Notes: generated from the letters alone by a model not told the origin. 38,508 nucleotides of DNA from Synergistaceae bacterium UBA5560 (GCA_002425685.1 DIMS01000048.1:1-38508), one strand, 5' to 3'. Counted from the stretch's first letter, positions 24,057 to 31,231 are shown. Program-made: numbers and translations.

Positions 24057-24230
24057 TCAGGACTGGGACTGATTGAGGATGCGCCCCGTGTCGATGCCCT
24101 CGCCGCCCGTCACGTTCTTCAGCTCCTCTTCCTCCAGCTCCTCTTCCCGGGGTTTCTTCGGGGTCTGGAGTTCCGCCGTGTTTTCCGTCTCGGGGCGGGG
24201 TTCGATGTGCCGGGATGTCTGCTCGTTCAT
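24057..24230 (-). CDS. 57-residue double-glycine peptide, not Nif11 type
   Basis: Begins at the ATG at 24230, eight bases after AAGGAGA and 19 bases after the stop of precursor 8. The product has a polar 43-residue leader starting MNEQTSRH and ending EELEEEELKNVTGG. That ending is the classic double-glycine leader seen on class II bacteriocins and similar to the end of the Nif11 leaders. The 14-residue tail is EGIDTGRILNQSQS, hydrophilic and without Cys, quite unlike the Nif11 cores. It could be a co-exported signal peptide or a partner of the RiPP, cut by the same C39 domain. Its operon position, ribosome site and cleavage motif support a real gene. Confidence 0.7.
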   Translation of the reverse strand: MNEQTSRHIEPRPETENTAELQTPKKPREEELEEEELKNVTGGEGIDTGRILNQSQS

Positions 24231-24249
24231 GGTTCACATCTCCTTTCCG

Positions 24250-24531
24250 TCACGCCGCCGAGATGGCGTAGAACATGACCCAGATCATCACGACGGAGAT
24301 GGTGGAGGCCAGGGCAAATCCTCCGGTGACCGCCTCCAGTTCCTCGTCGGTCATCTCGGGGTGGCGTTCGAAGACCACCTTCTGCATCTCCTCCCTGGTG
24401 AAGTCATAGCCCAGTTCGTCCCTCACGTAGACCTGGACCCGCTCAGGAGTCTCCAGTTCTTTGAGCTGCTCCTGCAGCTCCGGCTCCTTCTCCAGACGCT
24501 CGTAAAACGTCACGGCCGCCTCCATGGACAT
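24250..24531 (-). CDS. Nif11-leader RiPP precursor 8
   Basis: 93 residues from the ATG at 24531, preceded by GGGGAGG. The 71-residue leader ends EELEAVTGG. The 22-residue core begins FALAST and ends AISAA; it has one Thr, three Ser, two Met, one Trp, one Tyr and no Cys. It is the only core whose terminal Ala-Ala follows a Ser. It lies after tfuA in operon 2, behind the interlocked repeats. Confidence 0.9.
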   Translation of the reverse strand: MSMEAAVTFYERLEKEPELQEQLKELETPERVQVYVRDELGYDFTREEMQKVVFERHPEMTDEELEAVTGGFALASTISVVMIWVMFYAISAA

Positions 24532-24578
24532 GGTGCCACCTCCCCGGTATTTTCCCTTCCTGCGGAAGGGGATGTCTT

Positions 24579-24665
24579 GGCAGAGGAGCTTTCTCTCCCC
24601 GATGTGGTTTCCCTCGGGTGTTTTCCGTAGGGTCCTCTGCCGGTCCGGTCGTTCCGACCCGAGGG
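24579..24665 (-). promoter_or_regulatory. Interlocked inverted repeats downstream of second tfuA
   Basis: GGCAGAGGA (24579-24587) pairs with 24633-24641, and CCCTCGGGT (24611-24619) pairs with 24657-24665. Both are perfect 9-pair repeats, in the order A, B, A', B', so they can form a pseudoknot or alternative hairpins. A third hairpin (CCCTTCC / GGAAGGG, 24554-24570) lies between them and the ribosome site of precursor 8. The same topology, with different bases, follows the first tfuA. Confidence 0.55.
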
Positions 24666-24666
24666 T

Positions 24667-26052
24667 TCAGTCCTCCTTTCCGGTTCCCAGAGCCCGGCTG
24701 CGATGGATCCGGGCCACCCGGGCGGCGAGAAACTCCTCCATGAGATCGATGCCCTCCAGTCCCGTCTCGGGAAGGGCGTCCAGAAACATGGTCCCGTGCC
24801 AGGGAAAGCCCTCCGCCCGCAGATGATCCCGGATGAGATGGAGGAGGGGGCGGGTATCCGTCAGGTCGTATTCCCGACGCCAGAGCTCCTCGTTCTCCCG
24901 GAGCAGTGCTTCCCGGGCTCCCGCCCGCTCTTTCCATTCCGGGTAGTCTCCCCGGAGCCGAAGCTCGTCCAGGATCGCCTCGGTGTTCTTGCCGTGAATC
25001 CGACCCTGCATGATCCACCGGTGCAGGTGGTGGAGCAGGGCCTGTTCCTCCAGGAGCTTGCGATACTGTTCCGGGTCCAGGTCGTTCGCCTCCCGCCACC
25101 GGTCCAGAGCCTCGTCGCTCTTCAGGCCGAAGCGGCGGCGCAGTCGCTTGTCCTCGTTCCGAAGAGCCTCTTCCCCCGGAGAAAGGTTCCACAGGTCCGC
25201 CAGCAACAGGGCCAGTTTGCGGTTCAGTGCCCGCCCGTTCAGGTCCTCCGCCTCCGGGTGGGCGAAGGAGACGAAATCGCCGATGCACCACTGTCGCACC
25301 TGGCCGGAACGGGAGGGTACCGGGCGGTCTCGGTAGTCCAGGGATTTGAAGAGCGGAGAGGCCTCCCGGCGGCGCCCTGGTCGGGGCGGCCGCTCCCGCG
25401 TCTTGGATCGGAGTTCTTTCAGACGGCTCACCAGTGCCCCGGCGTCCTCCCGGACCGGGTTCGGGGCTCGTGGCAGCCACGTGCGCAGAGCAACCAGCTC
25501 TTCCCGGGGAAGGTCGAGCCGAAGAGCTTTCTCCAGCAGGGTCTCCCAGGTGCGCCTACGCCAGAACAGGCTCTCCACTTCCGCAACCAGAGAGCGGGCG
25601 GTCGCCTCCGAAAGAATGCCCTGTGCCCGGGCGGCGTCCAGGCCGTCCCGCATCGTCACCAGGGGCAGGGAGAGCATGCGGTATCCGCCGGGGATGGCTT
25701 CCCAGTCCCCCAGGACCTCGTCGTCCCGCTCCAGCTCCCCCGAGAGCACCCGGCTGAAAATGGAGCCCACTCCCTCCATGCCCTGAGGGGCCAGCTCCGC
25801 CGCCCGGTGTGCCCCGACCGCGGCCGCTCCCGCCACGGGAATTCCCGAGTCGAGGACCTCCAGAATCTCTTTGTGCCAGGTGGGCAGGGCACGGTGGGGC
25901 ATCTCACAGTCCAACAGGCCCACCGCGTCGGGCCGGTACCGTCGCGTCGCCGCCAGCAGATCTCCCTGGGCCGCCGGGGGCAGAACAGTGATCTCTTCAG
26001 GGATCGGATCCACTCCGAGGAGCGAGGGGCCACCGAAGAGGAGCGTCACCAC
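24667..26052 (-). CDS. tfuA: TfuA-like YcaO partner with C-terminal extension, second copy
   Basis: 461 residues from a GTG at 26052, overlapping the end of ycaO by seven bases exactly as in operon 1. The TfuA core is shown by FGGPSL, GAAAVGAHRAAEL, GMEGVGSIF and ERDDEVL in the first 150 residues. The C-terminal extension is conserved with copy 1 (FAHPEAEDLNGRALNRKLAL, RRRFGLKSDEAL, LHRWIMQGRIH), so the extension is under selection and belongs to the function. The linker near residues 220-245 differs and is rich in Arg and Pro. Confidence 0.85.
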   Translation of the reverse strand: MVTLLFGGPSLLGVDPIPEEITVLPPAAQGDLLAATRRYRPDAVGLLDCEMPHRALPTWHKEILEVLDSGIPVAGAAAVGAHRAAELAPQGMEGVGSIFSRVLSGELERDDEVLGDWEAIPGGYRMLSLPLVTMRDGLDAARAQGILSEATARSLVAEVESLFWRRRTWETLLEKALRLDLPREELVALRTWLPRAPNPVREDAGALVSRLKELRSKTRERPPRPGRRREASPLFKSLDYRDRPVPSRSGQVRQWCIGDFVSFAHPEAEDLNGRALNRKLALLLADLWNLSPGEEALRNEDKRLRRRFGLKSDEALDRWREANDLDPEQYRKLLEEQALLHHLHRWIMQGRIHGKNTEAILDELRLRGDYPEWKERAGAREALLRENEELWRREYDLTDTRPLLHLIRDHLRAEGFPWHGTMFLDALPETGLEGIDLMEEFLAARVARIHRSRALGTGKED

Positions 26053-27374
26053 GGAAATCCCTCCTTCCGGAAGAGGGGGCTTCCCTCCTCCATTCCGTGC
26101 CGCATGGCCGCCCGGGCCCGCTCGCCGGGCTGGTAGTAGGGGAAGATGTATCCCTCCGCGCCCGGAACCAGCACCTTCACTGCCTGTACCGGATCCTCGT
26201 CCCGGGAGAGCCGGAAGGCCAGAACTCTGTCCAGCCCCACCGCGGCAAGTTGTTCCAGACAGAGGAGCAGATCCTCCTCGAAGGTGTCGCAGGGGTGGTC
26301 CTCCAGGGTTGCAAGATCCTCCCGCTCCCGCACGCCGCCCTGCGCCACCCGCAGGGCGGTGGCGGCGCTTCCCCGGAGAGAGCGCCGGAAGTCCTTGGAG
26401 GGGACGATGTCCCGCACCCCCGAGAGGAAGACGCAGCGCCCCTGCGCCGCCTCGGTGATGGCCCGGATCAGGGCGGTCTCGTGTTCCGGCGAACTGCCCA
26501 TGCCGTGGGCAGAGGCGCCGAGGGAATGAGGTTCCCGCAGATCCATAAGAAAACAGTTCCAGGTGGGAATTCCCACGTCGGTGCCGTTGTCCGCCAGGAG
26601 GACTTCGATTCCCTCGGCTCGGATCCGGTCCAGAAGTTCCCGGACTCTCGGGAAGGGCACGGTCTCCGGCCGGGCCACCCGGAAACAGGGAGCGAGGATT
26701 CCCCGGTTTCGGGCTGCCATGGTGCACGTGGTGACGGAGTCCCGTTCGATCACCTCCAGAAGCGCCTGGGTGAGAGCCTCCAGCAGGTGGACTCCGCAGG
26801 CCAGCCCGTTGGAGCTGCTCTGGAAGAGGAGCCCCTCCGACAGATCCGCAAGGCAGCGTTCCGACGCGCCGGGGGAGAGATGCACCAGCTCCAGGGGTAC
26901 CGGGACTTCCTCCTGCTGTGCCAGATCCCACCCCAGAGTCCAGGGGATCTCCAGGTCCTTGTGGAAGAAGGAGTGGGGAGTCAGGCTCAGGCGTTCCGGA
27001 GCGATCATGGAGTAGGTCCGGGACAGGTCGTTCCAGGTGCTCCGAAAGGACGGCAGCTCTGTGTTGGTGCCGTACCAGCGCTCCAGGGATTCTCCGGCGG
27101 CGGAGAGTCGGGCCGCCGTGGAGGTGAAGCCCTTTCCGTGGGCCACACTGAACCCGTTCAGACTGGGGCGCAGCACGTTGAACACCGGAATGCCGATGCG
27201 GTCCAGGTGGGTCACGTCGGAAATCCGGGTGACCCCGGTCTGCCGGAGGGAGGGCTCGAAGAGCTTCCATGCCTCGGCGGCGCTCACGGGGTGAGCGGAG
27301 GTTCCCTCGGGGTCGTGAGTCTTGGGGAGGCGCAGCTCCTGTCCCCGGAACAGAACTGGCAGATTGAGGCGCAT
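26046..27374 (-). CDS. ycaO: YcaO-family peptide backbone-modifying enzyme, second copy
   Basis: 442 residues from the ATG at 27374 (AAAGGGAGTGG upstream, as in copy 1). The motifs SAAGESLERW, EVIERDS and AITEAAQGR match copy 1, and the C-terminus is EGFPW. The two copies are alike over their whole length but clearly diverged, so the duplication is old compared with the precursor duplications. It follows two precursors and precedes tfuA. The proposed reaction is ATP-dependent replacement of a backbone amide oxygen; the substrates are the Nif11 cores of operon 2 and possibly of both operons. Confidence 0.9.
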   Translation of the reverse strand: MRLNLPVLFRGQELRLPKTHDPEGTSAHPVSAAEAWKLFEPSLRQTGVTRISDVTHLDRIGIPVFNVLRPSLNGFSVAHGKGFTSTAARLSAAGESLERWYGTNTELPSFRSTWNDLSRTYSMIAPERLSLTPHSFFHKDLEIPWTLGWDLAQQEEVPVPLELVHLSPGASERCLADLSEGLLFQSSSNGLACGVHLLEALTQALLEVIERDSVTTCTMAARNRGILAPCFRVARPETVPFPRVRELLDRIRAEGIEVLLADNGTDVGIPTWNCFLMDLREPHSLGASAHGMGSSPEHETALIRAITEAAQGRCVFLSGVRDIVPSKDFRRSLRGSAATALRVAQGGVREREDLATLEDHPCDTFEEDLLLCLEQLAAVGLDRVLAFRLSRDEDPVQAVKVLVPGAEGYIFPYYQPGERARAAMRHGMEEGSPLFRKEGFPW

Positions 27375-27455
27375 CGGTCCACTCCCTTTCACGGATTTGA
27401 AAATTGCGTCGGCTTGCGGGAAGAGCCGCCAAAAACCATGTCGGGCGCCTTGTTC

Positions 27456-27725
27456 CTACGCGGCGGCCACGGCCAGGGCGTAGGCGACGATGATCAGTTC
27501 AATGATGCCCACGCCGCCGGTCACCGCTTCGAGTTCCTCATCCGTGAGTTCGGGGTTCCTCTGGAAGATCACCTGCTGCATCTCCTCCCGGGTGAAGTCG
27601 TACCCGAGGTCTCCCTTCACATACTGCTCAATTCTTTCCTGGGCGCCGAGTTCCCTGATCTGCTCCTGAAGCGCCGCGTCCGTCTCCACTCGCTCGTAGA
27701 ACGCCACTGCCGACTCCATCGACAT
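27456..27725 (-). CDS. Nif11-leader RiPP precursor 9
   Basis: 89 residues. The ATG at 27725 follows GGAGG by eight bases; a GTG three codons earlier is too close to that site. The 71-residue leader ends EELEAVTGG. The 18-residue core VGIIELIIVAYALAVAAA has no Cys, Ser or Thr, so it cannot become an azoline, azole, dehydroamino acid or lanthionine. It lies directly upstream of ycaO copy 2. Confidence 0.92.
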   Translation of the reverse strand: MSMESAVAFYERVETDAALQEQIRELGAQERIEQYVKGDLGYDFTREEMQQVIFQRNPELTDEELEAVTGGVGIIELIIVAYALAVAAA

Positions 27726-28311
27726 GTTCGCCACCTCCTGTTTTCCGTTGTCGATTCCGGGTGTCTCTGTCGAAAAATCCGGAATTCACCTTGGTTCCGC
27801 CGTCGTGCTGTTTTCGACGGATGTGTCTCAGGCGGCGCCCGCAGCGATGGCCGCGAAAGCCAGAGCTCCGCCGAGAAGACCAGCTCCGACGTAGGCAAAA
27901 GCCCACAGACCAGATCCGCCGCCAACGACTGCCTCCAGTTCCTCGTCGCTCATCTCCGGGTGCCGCTGGAAAACGACCTGCTGCATCTCCTCCCGGGTGA
28001 AGTCGTACCCGAGATCTCTCTTCACGTGCTGTTCGATGTTTTCCCTGGTGTTCAGTTCCTTCAGTTTCTCCTGAAGTGCCGTATCGCTCTCCAGACGCTC
28101 GTAGAACGCCACTGCCGATTCCATTGACATGGTTACACCTCCTGCTTTCCGTTGTTGATTCCGGGTGTCTCTGCCGAAAAGCCCGAAATCCGCTTGGTTC
28201 CGCCGTCGTGCTGTTTTCGAAGGATGTGTCTCAGGCGGCGCCCGCGGCGATAGCCGCGAGAGCCAGAACTCCGCCGAGAAGACCGGCTGCGGCGTAGGCA
28301 AATCCCTGCAG
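27705..28311. repeat. Tandem repeat of precursor 3' end and spacer (27705-27905 and 28111-28311)
   Basis: About 200 bases, covering the end of one core, the spacer and the start of the next leader, are repeated with a period of 406 bases and roughly 85-90% identity by eye. The right-hand copy contains the core of the decayed precursor; the left-hand copy contains that of precursor 10. Only the end blocks are repeated. Confidence 0.8.
27828..28130 (-). CDS. Nif11-leader RiPP precursor 10, first intact gene of operon 2
   Basis: 100 residues from the ATG at 28130; the frame is open to 28355 but has no better start. The 71-residue leader ends EELEAVVGG. The 29-residue core is Gly/Ala/Leu-rich, has one Ser, one Trp and one Tyr, and ends AAIAAGAA. 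The nearby decayed copy shares most of this core. The gap from the promoter is about 330 bases because the decayed copy lies in between. Confidence 0.9.
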   Translation of the reverse strand: MSMESAVAFYERLESDTALQEKLKELNTRENIEQHVKRDLGYDFTREEMQQVVFQRHPEMSDEELEAVVGGGSGLWAFAYVGAGLLGGALAFAAIAAGAA

Positions 28312-28340
28312 AACATCCTCACCGGCTTCGCCGCCGAAAG
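28229..28340 (-). pseudogene. Decayed Nif11 precursor: core without leader
   Basis: A minus-strand frame ends GFAYAAAGLLGGVLALAAIA, then AGAA and stop, closely matching the core of precursor 10. Upstream of it the frame reads FGGEAGEDVLQ and lacks the Nif11 leader. The frame has no start codon with a ribosome site. The downstream spacer is the repeat described at 27705. This looks like a third tandem unit that lost about 200 bases of leader. Confidence 0.65.
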
Positions 28341-28469
28341 ATCTCTCCGCTCCAAAAACCGTGATGCTTTTCCCGCGTCGTGTTTCAGGCAGTCCCGTGC
28401 GCCCCGGGAGAACGTGTCCGGGACGTCGTTGTTCCGCGAGCGTGCCGGGCGCCTCTCTTCTGTGGGAAC

Positions 28470-28501
28470 AGTATCAACCTTGACACGATGTCAAGGTCAA
28501 G
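28470..28501 (-). promoter_or_regulatory. MerR-type promoter and dyad, copy 4 (operon 2)
   Basis: Minus-strand TTGACC (28500-28495), 19-base spacer, GATACT (28475-28470). The outer dyad CTTGAC...GTCAAG spans 28479-28501, and an inner perfect palindrome CTTGACA-CGA-TGTCAAG makes it the most symmetric of the four copies. An A/T-rich tract lies directly upstream on the minus strand. It drives the precursors, ycaO and tfuA of operon 2. Confidence 0.72.
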
Positions 28502-28633
28502 AGGGAATTTTATTTCTTATTGCAATTTCACCGTTGCGAAGAGTAAAAACAACAACATTCCGACGCGATGGAGCTTTTTCCCCGCCTCGGAAACAGGAGA
28601 AACGTTATCGTGCCCGAAGGACATGCGGAGAGT

Positions 28634-28704
28634 GTACGTGGGCAAGGGGGATTTCGTAAGGGTGATTTTTTTCACCCCCTCAGTGTTTCCAAGGGATTAC
28701 GGAG
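28634..28704. repeat. 71-base repeat element, copy a
   Basis: It aligns with 31286-31356 over 71 bases at about 70-75% identity by eye, in the same orientation. Both contain CGTAAGGGTGA, a short T-rich spacer and TCACCC, forming a 6-pair stem. The two copies flank the hydrolase gene and the decayed precursor at 28975. No protein explains the conservation. Confidence 0.55.
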
Positions 28705-28800
28705 TTTTAGATTCATAATCTCAAAAGCATATGGAGAGGGGGGTGAATATGGTAGTGTACGGCGAGAGAAATCCGTCCCGGTGTGTCGTGTCACGAACAA

Positions 28801-28840
28801 AACGAGGGGATTTTTCGACAATCCGGAAAATCCCCTCGTT
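28801..28840 (-). terminator. Strong hairpin terminator after the hydrolase unit
   Basis: A perfect 14-pair stem AACGAGGGGATTTT / AAAATCCCCTCGTT with a 12-base loop, followed on the minus strand by TTTGTT. It lies about 135 bases beyond the decayed precursor that follows the hydrolase gene. Confidence 0.7.
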
Positions 28841-28974
28841 CTCGCAGGATGTTCACCCTTTCCTCGTTACGGAAGTGCAAATCCTTAGGTTTCTTCCCGA
28901 AAATTCCCAGCGGTTCTCGTCGATGCATGCCGTCGGAAAATCCCTTCGCCGGAGTGTAAAAGCGCGTGAATCCA

Positions 28975-29187
28975 CTAGGTCACTACAGTGCAAACCCAGA
29001 TAAACTCTATACCGATGCCTCCAATCATGCCCACGAGCCCCGCGATGATATTTCCTAGAGAGTCCTCCCACTCTTCAAGTCCCTTGTCGGTCCTTTCGGA
29101 GTTGCGCTCGAAGACGATCTGCTGTATCTCACTCCCAGTGAAGTCATAGCCGAGCTCTCTCTTCATAAATATTGTTCGATGGTTCAT
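28975..29187 (-). pseudogene. Truncated, degenerate Nif11 precursor
   Basis: A 70-residue frame reads KRELGYDFTGSEIQQIVFER, a clear Nif11 leader segment. Then LEEWED stands where other leaders have LEAVVGG, so the cleavage site is lost, and the 28-residue tail lacks the Ala-Ala end. The first 30 or so leader residues are missing. Bases just upstream (ATCGAACAATAT) read IEQY in another frame, as in other leaders (IEQYVK), suggesting a one-base frameshift at the break. Its ATG overlaps the hydrolase stop (ATGA), probably by accident of the fusion. Confidence 0.75.
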
Positions 29188-30950
29188 TTCCGGGAATCGA
29201 ACGCCTCATCGAAGAAATCGAAGACGACCTGGCTCATGATGCTTCGGTTTTCCGTGAGGCAGTGGTTGGAAGCGCCTTCTTTCGCGGGGGTGACCACGAG
29301 AGCCCTCTTCGTGGCGGGGGGAAGTCCCTGCAGAAACATTTTCTGCTGTTCCTGGACGTTGCTGTCCGCGTATTCCCCCTCGCCGACGAGGGAGAGGGCG
29401 GGGCAGGTGATACGGGCGGGATCGAAGGAAAATCCCCGGTTGGCCTCCACGAGGCCGGAGATGTCGTCCATGGGAACTCCCCAGCGCCAGGCGATAACGC
29501 GAAGGGTGTTCTCCTTGAAGGAGGGAAACGTTTTCATCGTCTCCTCGGTCATGGAGGCCACGGGCATGGCGGCGAAAAGCCTGTACGCGTCCACCACGGC
29601 GGAATTCATGGCGATGGCTCCGATGCGTTTGTCGTGCTGGGCCGCCTGGGGGACGAATCCGCCGCCGCCGCTGATGCCGAACATGGCCAGCCTGTCGGGG
29701 TCCACCTCCACCCTGGTGAGGGCGTAATCCACCACCGCTTTCAGGGGCGTGTCCATGTCCGCCCGGAAAACCTTTCCCTCCAGAGGAAGAATCCCCTGAC
29801 CGGGAAGGTCCACGGTGAGGAAGTTGTATCCCCGCTCGAAGGCCTGCCGGGCGATGTAGAAGACCAGATCTTCCGCGAATGTCTCGCCTCCTCCGATCAT
29901 GATCAGAGTTTTCCGCTTTCCCGGCTCTTTCGAGGCGCTGCGGAAGTACCCGGGAAGGGTGTATCCTTCGAAGGGAATCTCGAAGGACTCCAGGGGAGGA
30001 TCCAGGAGCTTTCCCGCCTTTCGCAGGAGGGAGCGGCTCCTGTCGGCGGTTTCGCGGAACCGGGAATCCCCGGGAAGCATGGACACCAGGGCGGCCCGGT
30101 AGTAGTAGGAAGCGCGCATGTACTGCTCCCTGGCGCTCACGACATGTCCCTTTTCGAAACTTGCGTCGCCCCGAGCCTCGACGAGTTCCGCCATGTGAAG
30201 CCACTCCTTCTGCCAGCTTGCGGCGTCTCCCTCGGCTATGCGCCCTGCCGTGACGAAAGCCTCGCCGATCTCACAGCCCGAGTTCGCGGTGGCTCCGAGG
30301 ATGAGAGCCAGGGCGAACTCCATCTCGCCGTCCTGGAAATGCATCCGGGTCTGGGGGGCGTGTGCATCCCAGCCGCCGTCCCCGGCGGTGTTTTCCTTCC
30401 GGGTGTCCGTGCCGGAAGCCTCCTTCGGGGCAGAGGAAGAATTCTGATCGCCTTGATACGCGTCCCAATGGGCGATCTCTCCGGAGAGGTACACCTGTTC
30501 CTGCCGGGGAAAGTGCGTGTGGATAAAAACCCACTTCTTGTCGATTTTCGCGAATCGTTCGATGTTGTCCGCGATGCTGGTCATGAGTGTCCCGATCTCC
30601 GGAGTGGTGAACGAGCCCGGGACGTAGAGGTCCACGAAGACCGGATGATCTTCGGTCTTTTGTCCCATGCAGTTGATACGGTCAATGCTCTGCCAGTAGT
30701 AGGTGATGTATTCGCGACCGAGCCCCGTCTCCCTGGACACCTCCCTGCCGATGTCGGCGAGGAGGCCGTCCACGTCTCCGCTGAGGGGAAGGGACATGAT
30801 GCGTACCATGGGGTCTTCGGGGAGAAACCCTGAGCAGGTTTCCCCGGCGACCGCGTTCCGGGGGAGAAAAGACAGTGCGAGGAAGAACGCGAGAAAGCAC
30901 GGAAAGAGAAACATGGCGTTCGGATATGTGCGGGCACAAAAATCTTTCAT
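29184..30950 (-). CDS. Exported alpha/beta hydrolase
   Basis: 588 residues from the ATG at 30950, preceded by AAAAGGAGG; a longer frame to 31091 has no site. A signal peptide covers about 1-36 (FLAFFLALSFLPRNAVAGE). The middle, around residues 290-350, has ARGDASFEKGHVVSAREQY then MRASYYYRAA, a helical part typical of the 2,6-dihydropseudooxynicotine-hydrolase / FrsA-like branch. The nucleophile is Ser427 in FGISGGGG and His563 in SNHC is the likely catalytic His; GGGETFAED probably gives the oxyanion region. Substrate unknown. The gene lies between operon 2 and the SpoIIE phosphatase gene, next to a broken precursor, so it may have arrived in, or rearranged, a former precursor locus. Confidence 0.85.
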   Translation of the reverse strand: MKDFCARTYPNAMFLFPCFLAFFLALSFLPRNAVAGETCSGFLPEDPMVRIMSLPLSGDVDGLLADIGREVSRETGLGREYITYYWQSIDRINCMGQKTEDHPVFVDLYVPGSFTTPEIGTLMTSIADNIERFAKIDKKWVFIHTHFPRQEQVYLSGEIAHWDAYQGDQNSSSAPKEASGTDTRKENTAGDGGWDAHAPQTRMHFQDGEMEFALALILGATANSGCEIGEAFVTAGRIAEGDAASWQKEWLHMAELVEARGDASFEKGHVVSAREQYMRASYYYRAALVSMLPGDSRFRETADRSRSLLRKAGKLLDPPLESFEIPFEGYTLPGYFRSASKEPGKRKTLIMIGGGETFAEDLVFYIARQAFERGYNFLTVDLPGQGILPLEGKVFRADMDTPLKAVVDYALTRVEVDPDRLAMFGISGGGGFVPQAAQHDKRIGAIAMNSAVVDAYRLFAAMPVASMTEETMKTFPSFKENTLRVIAWRWGVPMDDISGLVEANRGFSFDPARITCPALSLVGEGEYADSNVQEQQKMFLQGLPPATKRALVVTPAKEGASNHCLTENRSIMSQVVFDFFDEAFDSRK

Positions 30951-31231
30951 CGGGGACCTCCTTTTCGATGTCGTTGCACGTTCGGTTATCGGCTGTCGTC
31001 GTGCCTGGAGACGCGCATGGCCGATCACCTCCCTTTTTTCGTGGTGGAACCGGCGGATCTTCGTTTTTCGACGCCGTTCCGATGGTGACACAGGGATTTT
31101 TCCCGTAAAGAATGCGGGAGTCTCGCGTGCCGTGCCGGGAAACCGGGGAAACTCAGGCCGCCGGGGAAGACCATTGCCGGTGCCCCGGTCGTGTCGGTGA
31201 CATTGCCGAAGGCACTGCGTAAATATAATAT

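Larger units (their letters stand above)
28341..28974. other. Mostly non-coding, partly AT-rich region upstream of operon 2
   Basis: No supported gene. It holds the MerR-type promoter of operon 2 (28470-28501), an AT-rich stretch just upstream of that promoter (about 28505-28560) that could be an UP element, one copy of a 71-base repeat (28634-28704) and a strong hairpin (28801-28840). Short plus-strand frames here lack ribosome sites and known products. Confidence 0.65.

Noticed and set aside
28568..28888. 106-codon plus-strand frame in the AT-rich region
   Set aside because: No ribosome site or recognisable domain; it runs through the 71-base repeat and the hairpin.
31224..31229. Plus-strand TATAAT as a promoter
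   Set aside because: There is no matching -35 at a usual distance and no plus-strand gene follows.
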